From assembly GCF_030818655.1 (NCBI RefSeq), contig NZ_JAUTAN010000001.1, positions 3,472,001 to 3,536,000 of the forward strand: 64,000 nt of DNA, read 5' to 3'. A model generated the notes under the pieces. It saw nothing but the letters and a program-made list of their open reading frames with translations, made no database searches and was not told the DNA's origin. The position numbers were made by a program, and so were the translations under genes. Shown here piece by piece: positions 16,258-24,098 of this stretch. Every line of letters starts with the position of its first letter. Position 1 is the first letter of the stretch. Source of the stretch: Nocardioides zeae (GTDB taxonomy: Bacteria > Actinomycetota > Actinomycetes > Propionibacteriales > Nocardioidaceae).

Positions 16258-17253
16258 GTGACCACCGACCTGACCACGGAGCTCGACGACTTCGACGCCC
16301 TGACCGCGCGCTACCGCCGCGAGCTCCTCGCGCACTGCTACCGGATGAGCGGGTCGACCCACGAGGCGGAGGACCTCGTGCAGGAGACCTTCCTCCGCGC
16401 CTGGAAGGCGTCGCGCAGCTTCGAGGGCCGCAGCTCGGTGCGCACCTGGCTCTACCGCATCGCCACGAACGTCTGCCTCACCAACCTCGAGAGCAAGCCC
16501 CGGCGACCGCTGCCGAGCGCCCTCGGCACGCCGGAGGCGACCGTCGGCGAGCTCGCCCCCGACGCCGAGGTCCCGTGGCTGGAGCCCGTGCCCGACGCGG
16601 CGGTCGTCGTCGCTGAGCGGGACTCGATCCGCCTCGCGTTCGTCGCGGCGCTCCAGCACCTGCCGGCCCGTCAGCGCGCGGTGCTGATCCTCCGCGACGT
16701 GCTCCGCTGGACCGCGAAGGAGACCGCCGCCGCGCTCGACACGTCGGTCGCCGCGGTGAACTCGGCCCTCCAGCGCGCGCACGCCCAGCTGCAGCAGCAG
16801 GGCCTCACCGACGAGACCGTGGCGGAGGACCTCAACCCCGCCCAGCAGCGGCTCCTCGACCGCTACGTCGACGCCTTCTGGCGCAAGGACCTCACCGCGA
16901 TCGTCGAGCTCCTGACCACCGAGGCGAGCTGGGAGATGCCGCCCTTCACCGGCTGGTACGTCGGCGCGGACGTCATCGCCGAGCTCATCGGCACGAAGTG
17001 CCCGGGCGGCGGCTACGACATGCCGATGGTGCGCACGGACGCCAACGGCGCGCCGGCCTTCGGTCTCTACATGCGCACCCCCGCCGGCCACTTCGAGCCC
17101 TTCCACCTGCAGGTGCTCGACCTCGACGGGGACCGCGTGCGCCACGTCAGCGCCTTCTTCGACACCCGGCTGTTCGCGACGTTCGGGCTCCCGCCCCGGC
17201 TGCCGGCCGACCACGTCCCGGGTGCCGACCCGGTGACCGCGGGCACGCCGTGA
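16258..17253 (+). CDS. ECF sigma factor with C-terminal SnoaL-like domain (TIGR02960/SigG type)
   Basis: 331 residues. Sigma region 2 is at residues 12-80 (AHCYRMSGSTHEAEDLVQETFLR, then RTWLYRIATNVCL). Region 4 is at about 120-180 (LPARQRAVLILRDVLRWTAKETAAALDTSVAAVNSALQRA is one block). A 130-residue SnoaL/NTF2-like domain follows (LDRYVDAFWRKDLTAIVELL ... FFDTRLF). This layout is that of M. tuberculosis SigG-type ECF factors, where the extra domain replaces a classical anti-sigma factor in controlling activity. The GTG start at 16258 has AGGAG seven bases upstream. It overlaps the next gene by GTGA. Confidence 0.82.
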   Translation: MTTDLTTELDDFDALTARYRRELLAHCYRMSGSTHEAEDLVQETFLRAWKASRSFEGRSSVRTWLYRIATNVCLTNLESKPRRPLPSALGTPEATVGELAPDAEVPWLEPVPDAAVVVAERDSIRLAFVAALQHLPARQRAVLILRDVLRWTAKETAAALDTSVAAVNSALQRAHAQLQQQGLTDETVAEDLNPAQQRLLDRYVDAFWRKDLTAIVELLTTEASWEMPPFTGWYVGADVIAELIGTKCPGGGYDMPMVRTDANGAPAFGLYMRTPAGHFEPFHLQVLDLDGDRVRHVSAFFDTRLFATFGLPPRLPADHVPGADPVTAGTP

Positions 17254-17828
17254 CCGTCGGCGACCTGGCCGTCCCGGTCGAGGTCGCCCTGCTGGAGCGT
17301 GCGCTGGCGTGGACCGGCGGCCGGCTCGCGACCGTCGAGCCGCACCACCTCGCGCTCCCGACGCCGTGCGCCGGGTGGACGCTCGAGCAGCTGCTCGCCC
17401 ACATGGAGGACGGCCTCGACGCGTTCAGCGAGGCCGCCGCCGGCTTCGTCGTGCCCCTGCCGCCGCCACGGCTGCCCGAGCACCCGGTGCCGCTCGTGAC
17501 CGTGCTGCAGGCGAAGGCCTGCGCGTTGCTGGGCTCGTGGTCACGACCGACGCTTCCCGCCGTGCGCACGGGGTCGGCGCACCTGGCGGCAGGCACGCTC
17601 GTCGCCACGGCGGCCCTCGAGATCACCGTGCACGGCTGGGACGTCGCCGCCACCGTCGACGCCCGGCGCCCCCTGCCGCCCGAGGACCTCGCGCGGGCGC
17701 TGCTCCCGGTCGCCGGCGCCGTCGTCACGCCGCAGGACCGGCCCCACCGGTTCGGCTCCCCGGTGCCGCCGGCGCCGACCGCGTCGTACGCCGCCCGGCT
17801 CGTCGGGTTCCTCGGCCGGCGGCCCTGA
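17250..17828 (+). CDS. TIGR03086-type DinB/maleylpyruvate isomerase-fold protein
   Basis: 192 residues. The opening LLERALAWTGGRLATV, then LPTPCAGWTLEQLLAHMED and the late EITVHGWDVAAT show the four-helix DinB-like metal site (His in LLAHM and HGWD) of the mycothiol-dependent maleylpyruvate isomerase superfamily, TIGR03086 branch. The family is frequent in mycothiol-producing actinobacteria; the reaction is not known for this branch. Translationally coupled to the sigma factor, so it may act in the same response. Confidence 0.75.
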   Translation: MTVGDLAVPVEVALLERALAWTGGRLATVEPHHLALPTPCAGWTLEQLLAHMEDGLDAFSEAAAGFVVPLPPPRLPEHPVPLVTVLQAKACALLGSWSRPTLPAVRTGSAHLAAGTLVATAALEITVHGWDVAATVDARRPLPPEDLARALLPVAGAVVTPQDRPHRFGSPVPPAPTASYAARLVGFLGRRP

Positions 17829-17834
17829 CGTCCG

Positions 17835-18188
17835 TCAGCGCTCGGACCACACCCCCAGCTCGTTGCCGGTGGGGTCGGTGAAGTGGAACCGGCGGCCACC
17901 GGGGAAGGAGTACGGGCCCTGCGTCACCGTTCCGCCCGCCGCCTCCACCGCGGCCAGGGTGGCGTCGAGGTCGGCCGAGTAGAGCAGCACGAGCGGGCGA
18001 CCCGGACGCTCGTCGTCCAGCGCGAGGCCGCCGCCCTCGTGGTCGCTGCCGGGATCGTCGTGGAAGCCCGTGTAGCCCGGCCCGTAGCTCGTCGTGCGCC
18101 AGCCGAACGCGTCGGCGTAGAAGCTCGTCGAGGCACCGAGGTCGCCGACGGACAGCTCGACGTAGTCGATCGTGTGGTGGAGAGGCAT
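17835..18188 (-). CDS. VOC family protein
   Basis: 117 residues, a single-domain glyoxalase-like protein: TIDYVELSVGDLGASTSFYA at the start, a central LVLLYSADLDATLAAVEAAG, and the terminal RFHFTDPTGNELGVWSE carrying the second-strand Glu. It is convergent with the TIGR03086 gene and presumably a detoxification or binding protein. The -10-like TACGGT six bases upstream of ATG 18188 suggests another leaderless message. Confidence 0.78.
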   Translation of the reverse strand: MPLHHTIDYVELSVGDLGASTSFYADAFGWRTTSYGPGYTGFHDDPGSDHEGGGLALDDERPGRPLVLLYSADLDATLAAVEAAGGTVTQGPYSFPGGRRFHFTDPTGNELGVWSER

Positions 18189-18224
18189 GCGACGACCGTA
18201 GGCCGTGCCGCCGACAGCTCTCGG

Positions 18225-18602
18225 CTACCAGCCGACGAGCACCCGCACCTGGTCGGCGAGGCCGACCGGGTCGAACGGCTTGGCGATGACGCCCGCCACG
18301 GCGAGGTCCGCCCAGGGCTCCGGCTCGCCGGGCACCGTCAGCTTCGCCGTCACCAGCACGATGGGGATGTCGGCGGTCGCCGGGTCCCCCAGCAGGGTCG
18401 CCGCTGCAGCCAGGCCGTCCATCTCCGGCATCATCACGTCCATCAGCACGACGGACGGCCGGTGCTCCCGCGCCGCTGCGACCGCCTCGCGCCCGTCGGT
18501 CGCCGTCACGACCCGCCAGCCGGCGAACGACGTCAGCGCCAGCTCGACGAGGAGCCGGATGTCGTCGTCGTCGTCCACGACGAGCGCGAGGGGGGAGGTC
18601 AT
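18225..18602 (-). CDS. Single-domain response regulator (CheY-like)
   Basis: 125 residues comprising only a receiver domain: acidic pocket VVDDDDDI, phospho-acceptor Asp55 in VVLMDVMMPEMDG, the conserved Thr/Lys pair in VLVTAKL and AKPFDP. There is no output domain, so it must signal through protein contact, for example as a phosphate shuttle or sink. It is the last gene of a four-gene coupled set headed by the hybrid-looking sensor kinase gene, overlapping the GNAT-like gene by ATGA. Confidence 0.85.
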   Translation of the reverse strand: MTSPLALVVDDDDDIRLLVELALTSFAGWRVVTATDGREAVAAAREHRPSVVLMDVMMPEMDGLAAAATLLGDPATADIPIVLVTAKLTVPGEPEPWADLAVAGVIAKPFDPVGLADQVRVLVGW

Positions 18603-19171
18603 CGACCCTGGAAGTCCGCCGCGACGTACGTCTGCGTGTCGAGCGTGCTCATCGTCGCGCCTCCGGACCGGTCGAGTATCGCCACGATACCGGCCTCCAG
18701 CTGGAGCTGGTCGCGGTTGAAGGAGCACATGTCCCAGACGCAGACCGCCTGCTCGGCCCGGAGGCGCTCGACGATCGTCTCGACCATGGACTCGAAGGCG
18801 CGGTGCCGGTGGAAGCGCGGGTCGACCAGCGTGAAGCCGAGGTAGTAGACCGCGGAGCGCGCGGACTCCTCGGGGAAGCGCGCGGCGTAGTACTCCGGGC
18901 TGATCCAGACGATCGCGTCGAGCTGGTTGGTGAACGTCGAGATGCCCACGATGGCCCCGTCGGGGTCGATCGCGACGTACTTGTCGACGCGCTCGTCCGC
19001 CATCTCCTCGGCGAACTCCTCGTGGGTGAGCACGTGGCGCGCCGCCGCCAGCACCCGCAGCGGACCGAACGCCGCCTCGTAGAGGCCGTAGAGCCGCGCC
19101 ACCTCCTCCGGGGAGGCGCCCAGCGCGGACCGTCGCTCGACCCGCACGGCGACCCGTTCCGCGCCGCTCAC
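18599..19171 (-). CDS. GNAT-like acyltransferase-fold protein (tentative)
   Basis: 190 residues. Pattern suggests an acetyltransferase fold: an N-terminal helix pair (SPEEVARLYGLYEAAFGPLR), strands DKYVAIDPDGAIVGISTFTN, YYLGFTLVDPRFHRHRAFES (the position of the acetyl-CoA loop, but lacking the strict R/Q-x-x-G-x-G/A) and a final strand-rich part. The missing canonical loop makes catalysis uncertain. GTG 19171 overlaps the decarboxylase stop. Its coupling to an arginine decarboxylase invites the idea of agmatine or polyamine modification or binding, but that is inference. Confidence 0.5.
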   Translation of the reverse strand: MSGAERVAVRVERRSALGASPEEVARLYGLYEAAFGPLRVLAAARHVLTHEEFAEEMADERVDKYVAIDPDGAIVGISTFTNQLDAIVWISPEYYAARFPEESARSAVYYLGFTLVDPRFHRHRAFESMVETIVERLRAEQAVCVWDMCSFNRDQLQLEAGIVAILDRSGGATMSTLDTQTYVAADFQGR

Positions 19172-19695
19172 CACGCGGCGCCCCAGCCCCTGGCCTCGTA
19201 CGCCGCGACGACGACCGCGCAGACCGGCAGGTCGTCGCAGTGCACGCCCACGATCTCCTGGTGGATCTCCCCCACCGGGATCCCGCGCCGCTCGGCCATG
19301 TCGGTCAGCGTCAGCCGGATCAGCTCCTGCACCGACTCCGAGCTGCCGCCGTGGTGCTCGACGAAGTAGCCACCCTTCTCGCCCCCGTGGGTCCACCCGA
19401 TGCCGGCCCAGGCGGACGCCCCGCGCAGCTCGGCGTGGGCCACGGACAGCACGCAGTAGAGGCGATCGCCGTGCGTGGCCGGGAACGGGCTGTGGTCGCC
19501 GCGACGGATCTCCGCGCTCGGCGGCACGACCGAGGAGAGGGGGATGAGGTTGAGGTCGCCCACGCCCGCGGCGTGCAGCGCGTCGTCGAAGGCCGACAGG
19601 GGGGTCTGTCCGGTGCCGGTCGCGGACCGCACCGAGATGACCAGGGGCGCTCCCCCACCGCTCGGCGTGGTGGGGGCGTCGTCGTGGGGACTCAC
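19168..19695 (-). CDS. Pyruvoyl-dependent arginine decarboxylase
   Basis: 175 residues. The self-processing site is visible as NLIPLSSVVPP: cleavage between Ser54 and Ser55 turns Ser55 into the pyruvoyl cofactor, as in the archaeal and chlamydial PvlArgDC family. Other family elements are the start VISVRSATGTG, the Asn49 of the DLN turn, HAELRGASAWAGIGW, and the catalytic-acid strand GGYFVEHHG. The product is agmatine plus CO2, consuming a proton. The GTG start lies one base beyond the sensor kinase stop. The cofactor type is rare among actinobacterial decarboxylases in my experience, which makes its regulatory setting notable. Confidence 0.85.
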   Translation of the reverse strand: MSPHDDAPTTPSGGGAPLVISVRSATGTGQTPLSAFDDALHAAGVGDLNLIPLSSVVPPSAEIRRGDHSPFPATHGDRLYCVLSVAHAELRGASAWAGIGWTHGGEKGGYFVEHHGGSSESVQELIRLTLTDMAERRGIPVGEIHQEIVGVHCDDLPVCAVVVAAYEARGWGAAW

Positions 19696-19696
19696 T

Positions 19697-21802
19697 TCAC
19701 TCCTCGCTGCTCGTGCTGGACGCAGCCGACGCCGCGCCGTCGCCGCCGGCATCGGTGCCGGCGGACCGGGGGAGGGTAAACCAGAAGGTCGTGCCGACAC
19801 CGACCTCGCTGGTCACCCAGATCCGACCTTTCATCTGGTGGACGATCTCGCGGGTGATCGCGAGGCCGAGGCCCATCCCGCCCTCGCGGCGGACGTCGGA
19901 CGAGTCGACCTGCCGGAACCGCTCGAAGACGGCCTCGATCTGGGCCTCGGGGATGCCGCGGCCCTGGTCGTGGACGCCCACCACCACCTCGTCGCCGGTC
20001 CCGTCGGCCGTGACCCTGACCTCGGTGCCGGGCTCCGAGAACTTCAGCGCGTTGCCCACGAGGTTCGTGATCACCTGCCCGAACCGGCCCTCGTCGGCGA
20101 CGACCACGGAGTCGTCCGCGGCCGCGGTGACGCGGATGCACCGCGCGTCGGCGAGCGCGTCGACCGCCCCCAGCCCGTCGGCGATCAGGGCGTCGACCCG
20201 GTGGGGGACGATCTGCATCGGCATCTGGCCGGAGCTCAGGCGCTCGACGTCGAGGATGTCGTTGACGAGGCGGCCGAGCCGCTCCGAGTTCTCGGTGGCC
20301 ATGCGCAGGAGGCGGGGGCCGGGCGCCGGCAGCGGCCCGGCGACCCCGTCGTCCAGCATCTGCAGGCTGCCCTGGATCGCGGTGAGCGGGGTGCGCAGCT
20401 CGTGGCCCACCACCGAGAGGAACTGGCGCTTCATCCGCTCCACCTCGCGCCGCTGCGTGGCGTCACGGAAGGCCACGACGGCGCCGCTGACGGACCCGTC
20501 GTCCTCGAGGATCGGGCTGGCGGTGATCTCGACCTCGAGCCGCACGCCGTCGCCCCGCACGTAGACGTCGTCCTCCGAGGCCGTCGTGCTCCCCAGCTGG
20601 ATGGCCTCGGTGATGTAGCAGGCCACGAGCGGGTCCTCCGCGCCCTCCAGGTCGGTGTGGAACAGCGTGTGCGCGTGGGTGGTGCGGTCCAGCTCGCCGT
20701 CGAGGCCCAGCATCTCCCGCGCGGAGCGGTTCATCAGCGTGATCCGCCCCTCCCGGTCCACCGCGTAGATGCCGTCGCCGACGCTGTCGATGAGGGCGCT
20801 GCGCTCCCGCAGCAGGTGGCGCAGGTCCCCGGTCTGGGCGTCGACCGTGCGCTCGAGGCCCCGGCGGAGCGCGTGGTTCTCGGAGATGAGGAGCATCTGC
20901 CGGGCTGCGGCCGACATCACGAGGACGAGCCAGAGCATGCCCGTGCCGGTCCGGACGTCGCGGGGGACACCCGCGACGATCTGGATGACGCCGGCGCCGA
21001 GGATGATCGCGAAGACCGCACCGGTGCTGGCGATGCCGCCGGGCCGCCGTCGCCGCTCGCGCCGGCCCGCACGCCCGGGCACCGCGGTCGCGACGGCGAT
21101 CGTCAGGTAGCCGAGGATCCAGCCCAGGTCGGTCCACGTGCCGAAGACGTAGGACCCCTCGGCGTCGAGCACGGCGTAGTGCAGGTCGCCCACGGCGTAG
21201 CAGAAGAAGCCGATCATCAGCAGGGCGAGCGCCGAGCGGTCCACCTCGTCGGCGCGGAGGAGCTGGCTCGCCGCGGCGGTCACGACGATGACGTCGAGCA
21301 CCGGGATCACGAGCACGACGGCCCGCTCGAGACCGCCGCCCTGCGTCGAGGCGAGGAGCTGGGAGTAGACGAGCGCGCTCGCGATGATGAGGGCCGCGCA
21401 GCCGCCGACGACCCCGTCGAGGATGCGCGTCGTGGCCTCCGTGCGCGAGAGCTTCTCCTGCGGGAAGAGGAGGATGCCGACGATCGCGATGAGCAGGGCG
21501 ACGCCGATGGTGGCGTCGACGGCGGGACCGCCGAGCGAGCCACCCACCAGCACCGCGACGACGCCGTTGCCGGCCGCGGCGATCGTGGCCGCGACGGCGA
21601 GCATCGACCAGGCACGACGGCGGGGACCGGCGCTCCCCGCGGCGCGGATGAAGCAGCCCACCGCGGCGACGAGGCCCGCGGCCAGCAGGAAGACGGTGGC
21701 GACGTTCGGGTGCGGGTGCCCGGTGCTCAGCACGACGACAGCGGTCAACGCGAGGGCACCCAGGGCGACGACGGCCGCCACGTGCCCACGAGAATTGCCC
21801 AC
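19697..21802 (-). CDS. Polytopic PAS sensor histidine kinase
   Basis: 701 residues from GTG 21802. The first 320 residues hold about ten membrane spans, resembling an integral-membrane sensor of the MASE kind. Then a coiled-coil linker, a PAS domain (LIDSVGDGIYAVDREGRIT onward, ~333-445), and a HisKA/HATPase core: phospho-acceptor His at about 467 in VVGHELRTPLTAIQGS, N box ITNLVGNALKFS, G1 DQGRGIP, G2 GGMGLGLAI. It is the first gene of the coupled set with the arginine decarboxylase and receiver. The signal is unknown; the multi-span module suggests a membrane or small-molecule cue. Confidence 0.87.
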   Translation of the reverse strand: MGNSRGHVAAVVALGALALTAVVVLSTGHPHPNVATVFLLAAGLVAAVGCFIRAAGSAGPRRRAWSMLAVAATIAAAGNGVVAVLVGGSLGGPAVDATIGVALLIAIVGILLFPQEKLSRTEATTRILDGVVGGCAALIIASALVYSQLLASTQGGGLERAVVLVIPVLDVIVVTAAASQLLRADEVDRSALALLMIGFFCYAVGDLHYAVLDAEGSYVFGTWTDLGWILGYLTIAVATAVPGRAGRRERRRRPGGIASTGAVFAIILGAGVIQIVAGVPRDVRTGTGMLWLVLVMSAAARQMLLISENHALRRGLERTVDAQTGDLRHLLRERSALIDSVGDGIYAVDREGRITLMNRSAREMLGLDGELDRTTHAHTLFHTDLEGAEDPLVACYITEAIQLGSTTASEDDVYVRGDGVRLEVEITASPILEDDGSVSGAVVAFRDATQRREVERMKRQFLSVVGHELRTPLTAIQGSLQMLDDGVAGPLPAPGPRLLRMATENSERLGRLVNDILDVERLSSGQMPMQIVPHRVDALIADGLGAVDALADARCIRVTAAADDSVVVADEGRFGQVITNLVGNALKFSEPGTEVRVTADGTGDEVVVGVHDQGRGIPEAQIEAVFERFRQVDSSDVRREGGMGLGLAITREIVHQMKGRIWVTSEVGVGTTFWFTLPRSAGTDAGGDGAASAASSTSSEE

Positions 21803-21887
21803 AGCCGGCCGACCTTCCCTCCGCCCCGTGGGGCCATGGTGACACGTCCGGCGACACCTGGCCGCAGGACCGTGATGGAGTGGGTGC

Positions 21888-23210
21888 GTGCGCACCCCGC
21901 TGCCCGACTACCTGACCGAGGTGCTGGAGGTCTGCGGCACCGACTCCAGCGGCGAGCTCGCCGCCTACATCCCGGAGCTCGCCGCCGCTGATCCCGACCG
22001 GCTCGCGCTCGGCCTCTGCACCGTCGACGGCACGGGGTACGCCGTCGGCGACGACGCCGTCCGCTTCTCGATCCAGTCCATCTCGAAGCCGTTCGCCTAC
22101 GCGCTCGCCCTCGCCGACCTCGGCCTCGACGCCGTGCTCGCCAAGGTCGGCGTCGAGCCCTCGGGCGAGGCCTTCAACGAGCTGTCGCTCGAGGAGGACT
22201 CCGGTCGTCCGCTCAACCCGATGATCAACGCGGGCGCGATCACCGTGCACGCACTGGTGGGCATGGACCGGGTACGGCGCGGGTTCGCCGCCTTCGCCGG
22301 CCGCGAGCTCGCGGTGGACGACGAGGTCAGCTCCTCCGAGCTCGCCACCGCCGACCGCAACCGCGCGATCGCCTACATGCTGCGCAACCACGGCATCGTC
22401 GAGGACGATCCGCAGGAGGTCGTCGCGGGCTACACGGAGCAGTGCTCGCTGCTCGTCGACGTCGCCGACCTGGCCGCGATGGCCGCGACGCTGGCCAACG
22501 GCGGCGTCCAGCCCGTCACGGGCGAGGAGGTCGTGCCCCGCTGGGTGGCCCGGCAGGTGCTGAGCGTGATGGCGACCTGCGGGATGTACGACGCCGCGGG
22601 CGACTGGTTCACCACCGTCGGCATCCCCGCCAAGTCGGGCGTCTCCGGCGGGCTCATCGGCGCGCTGCCGGGACGCGCCGGGCTCGCCGTCTTCTCCCCC
22701 CGCCTCGACCAGCACGGCAACTCGGTCCGCGGCGTGCAGGTCTTCGAGCGGCTCTCCACCGACATGGGCATGCACCTCATGGAGGTGCCGCCTCCCGCCC
22801 GCTCGCTGGTGCGCGAGCGGGCTCCCCTGCCCACGGGCGACGGTCACGGCGAGGTGTTCGAGCTCCAGGGGTCGGTCGACTTCGTCGGCATGGAGCGCTT
22901 CCTCCGCGAGCTCGCCGACGAGGCCCCGAGCGAGTCGGCCGTCGTCCTGGACCTGACGCGGGTCCACGAGGTGCGCGACGTCGGTCGGCGCATGCTGCTC
23001 GAGGGCGCCCGCCGCCTCAGCCTCGACGGCCACCGGGTCGAGTTCGTCGACCCCGACGGCATGCTCGCCGCCTTCCCCGACGGCGACTCCGGCCCGGGCG
23101 AGGGCGACGCGGACGGCGACGGTCGCCCGGACGGCGCCGAGTCGGCCGCCGACGACCCGTTGGTCGACGTCGGCGACGGGATCCAGGCGCGCGTGCGGCG
23201 GCGCCGGTAG
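21888..23210 (+). CDS. glsA: Glutaminase with C-terminal STAS domain
   Basis: 440 residues. Residues 1-305 are a serine-dependent beta-lactamase-fold glutaminase: S64-I-S-K67 in FSIQSISKPFAYA gives nucleophile and base, MINAGAI provides the Asn, YTEQCSLLV the Tyr, and AKSGVSGG the oxyanion region. Glutamine is hydrolysed to glutamate and ammonia. Residues ~325-400 form a STAS-like domain (VFELQGSVDF, VVLDLTRVHEVRDVG), a known fusion in actinobacterial and some other glutaminases, likely regulatory. The acidic tail is low-complexity. It is divergent from the kinase-decarboxylase operon across 85 bp, so shared control is plausible. Confidence 0.88.
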   Translation: MRTPLPDYLTEVLEVCGTDSSGELAAYIPELAAADPDRLALGLCTVDGTGYAVGDDAVRFSIQSISKPFAYALALADLGLDAVLAKVGVEPSGEAFNELSLEEDSGRPLNPMINAGAITVHALVGMDRVRRGFAAFAGRELAVDDEVSSSELATADRNRAIAYMLRNHGIVEDDPQEVVAGYTEQCSLLVDVADLAAMAATLANGGVQPVTGEEVVPRWVARQVLSVMATCGMYDAAGDWFTTVGIPAKSGVSGGLIGALPGRAGLAVFSPRLDQHGNSVRGVQVFERLSTDMGMHLMEVPPPARSLVRERAPLPTGDGHGEVFELQGSVDFVGMERFLRELADEAPSESAVVLDLTRVHEVRDVGRRMLLEGARRLSLDGHRVEFVDPDGMLAAFPDGDSGPGEGDADGDGRPDGAESAADDPLVDVGDGIQARVRRRR

Positions 23211-23275
23211 GCGGGTCGGCTCCGGCCCCCTCCCGTCCCTCCCCTCCGTCTCGCCCCTCCTCCTCACCCCTCCTC

Positions 23276-23347
23276 GTGTAACGCGGTGTTCGTGCTACTA
23301 GTGCGGTGGTCGACCACTGCTCCAGTAGCCCGGACACCGCGTTACAC
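23276..23347. repeat. 72-bp palindromic element, copy 2
   Basis: Same length and layout as the element at 8120-8191: outer arms begin GTGTAACGCGGTGT and end with the complement, and the centre is GGTCGACC. In this copy symmetry extends almost through the whole arm (GCTACT and AGTAGC at the inner part). It lies between the glutaminase stop and a downstream co-directional gene and could terminate the glutaminase message. Confidence 0.85.
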
Positions 23348-23374
23348 GGGGGCCGGACGACGCAGCCTGCGAGG

Positions 23375-24013
23375 ATGCCCACCGTGGATGCCTACAGCCT
23401 CACCCTCCCGGGCGCGGTCGACCTCACGCGCACGGGCGACCTCTGGCTCTTCCGCGGCCGCTCGGGCGCCGACCGCGCGATCCGGGCGGTCACGAACGCC
23501 CCCGTCAACCACGTCGGCATGGCCGTCGTGCTCGAGGACATGCCACCGCTCATGTGGCACGCGGAGCTCGGCAAGGGCCTGCTCGACGTCTGGACGGGCA
23601 GCCACCACCGCGGCGTCCAGCTCCACGACCTGCGGGACGCGGTCGAGCAGTGGTGCGGCCGCTACGAGCAGCACGCGTGGCTGCGCCAGCTCGACGTGCC
23701 GGGCGCGGGTGACAGCGGCGTGACGCCGGAGATGGAGGCGGCGGTGCTCCGCACCATCGCGCGGCTCGACGGCACCCCGTTCCCGGCCACGGCGGCGCTG
23801 GCGGGCCGGTGGGCGCGCGGCCGGCTGCGGCGTACGGCGCGGGTGGAGGAGACCTACTGCGCCGAGGTGGTGGCCGCGACGTACCAGGCCATGGGCCTCC
23901 TCGAAGGCGAGCGCCCGACGAACTACTACGACCCCGGCAAGTTCTGGTCGGGCGACCACCTCGACCTGCAGCAGGGCGCGACGCTGGGCACCGAGATCGC
24001 CGTCCGGGTCTGA
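23375..24013 (+). CDS. Permuted papain-like hydrolase (YiiX/YebB C92-type)
   Basis: 212 residues. The order of motifs is that of circularly permuted NlpC/P60-like enzymes: DLWLFRGRSGADRAIRAVTN leading to NHVGMAVVL (catalytic His on the first strands) and, near residue 165, ETYCAEVVAATYQAMGLL (catalytic Cys preceding a helix). Such proteins are thought to hydrolyse amide or thioester bonds of lipids or peptides. No signal peptide, so likely cytoplasmic. The ATG 23375 is preceded by GCGAGG. No functional partner is apparent nearby. Confidence 0.65.
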   Translation: MPTVDAYSLTLPGAVDLTRTGDLWLFRGRSGADRAIRAVTNAPVNHVGMAVVLEDMPPLMWHAELGKGLLDVWTGSHHRGVQLHDLRDAVEQWCGRYEQHAWLRQLDVPGAGDSGVTPEMEAAVLRTIARLDGTPFPATAALAGRWARGRLRRTARVEETYCAEVVAATYQAMGLLEGERPTNYYDPGKFWSGDHLDLQQGATLGTEIAVRV

Positions 24014-24098
24014 GTCACCGCGGCGCGTCGGGAACACACGGCGCCGCCGCGTGTTGGGCACGGGGAACGGACGATCCCGACCACCCCAGGAGCAACCT

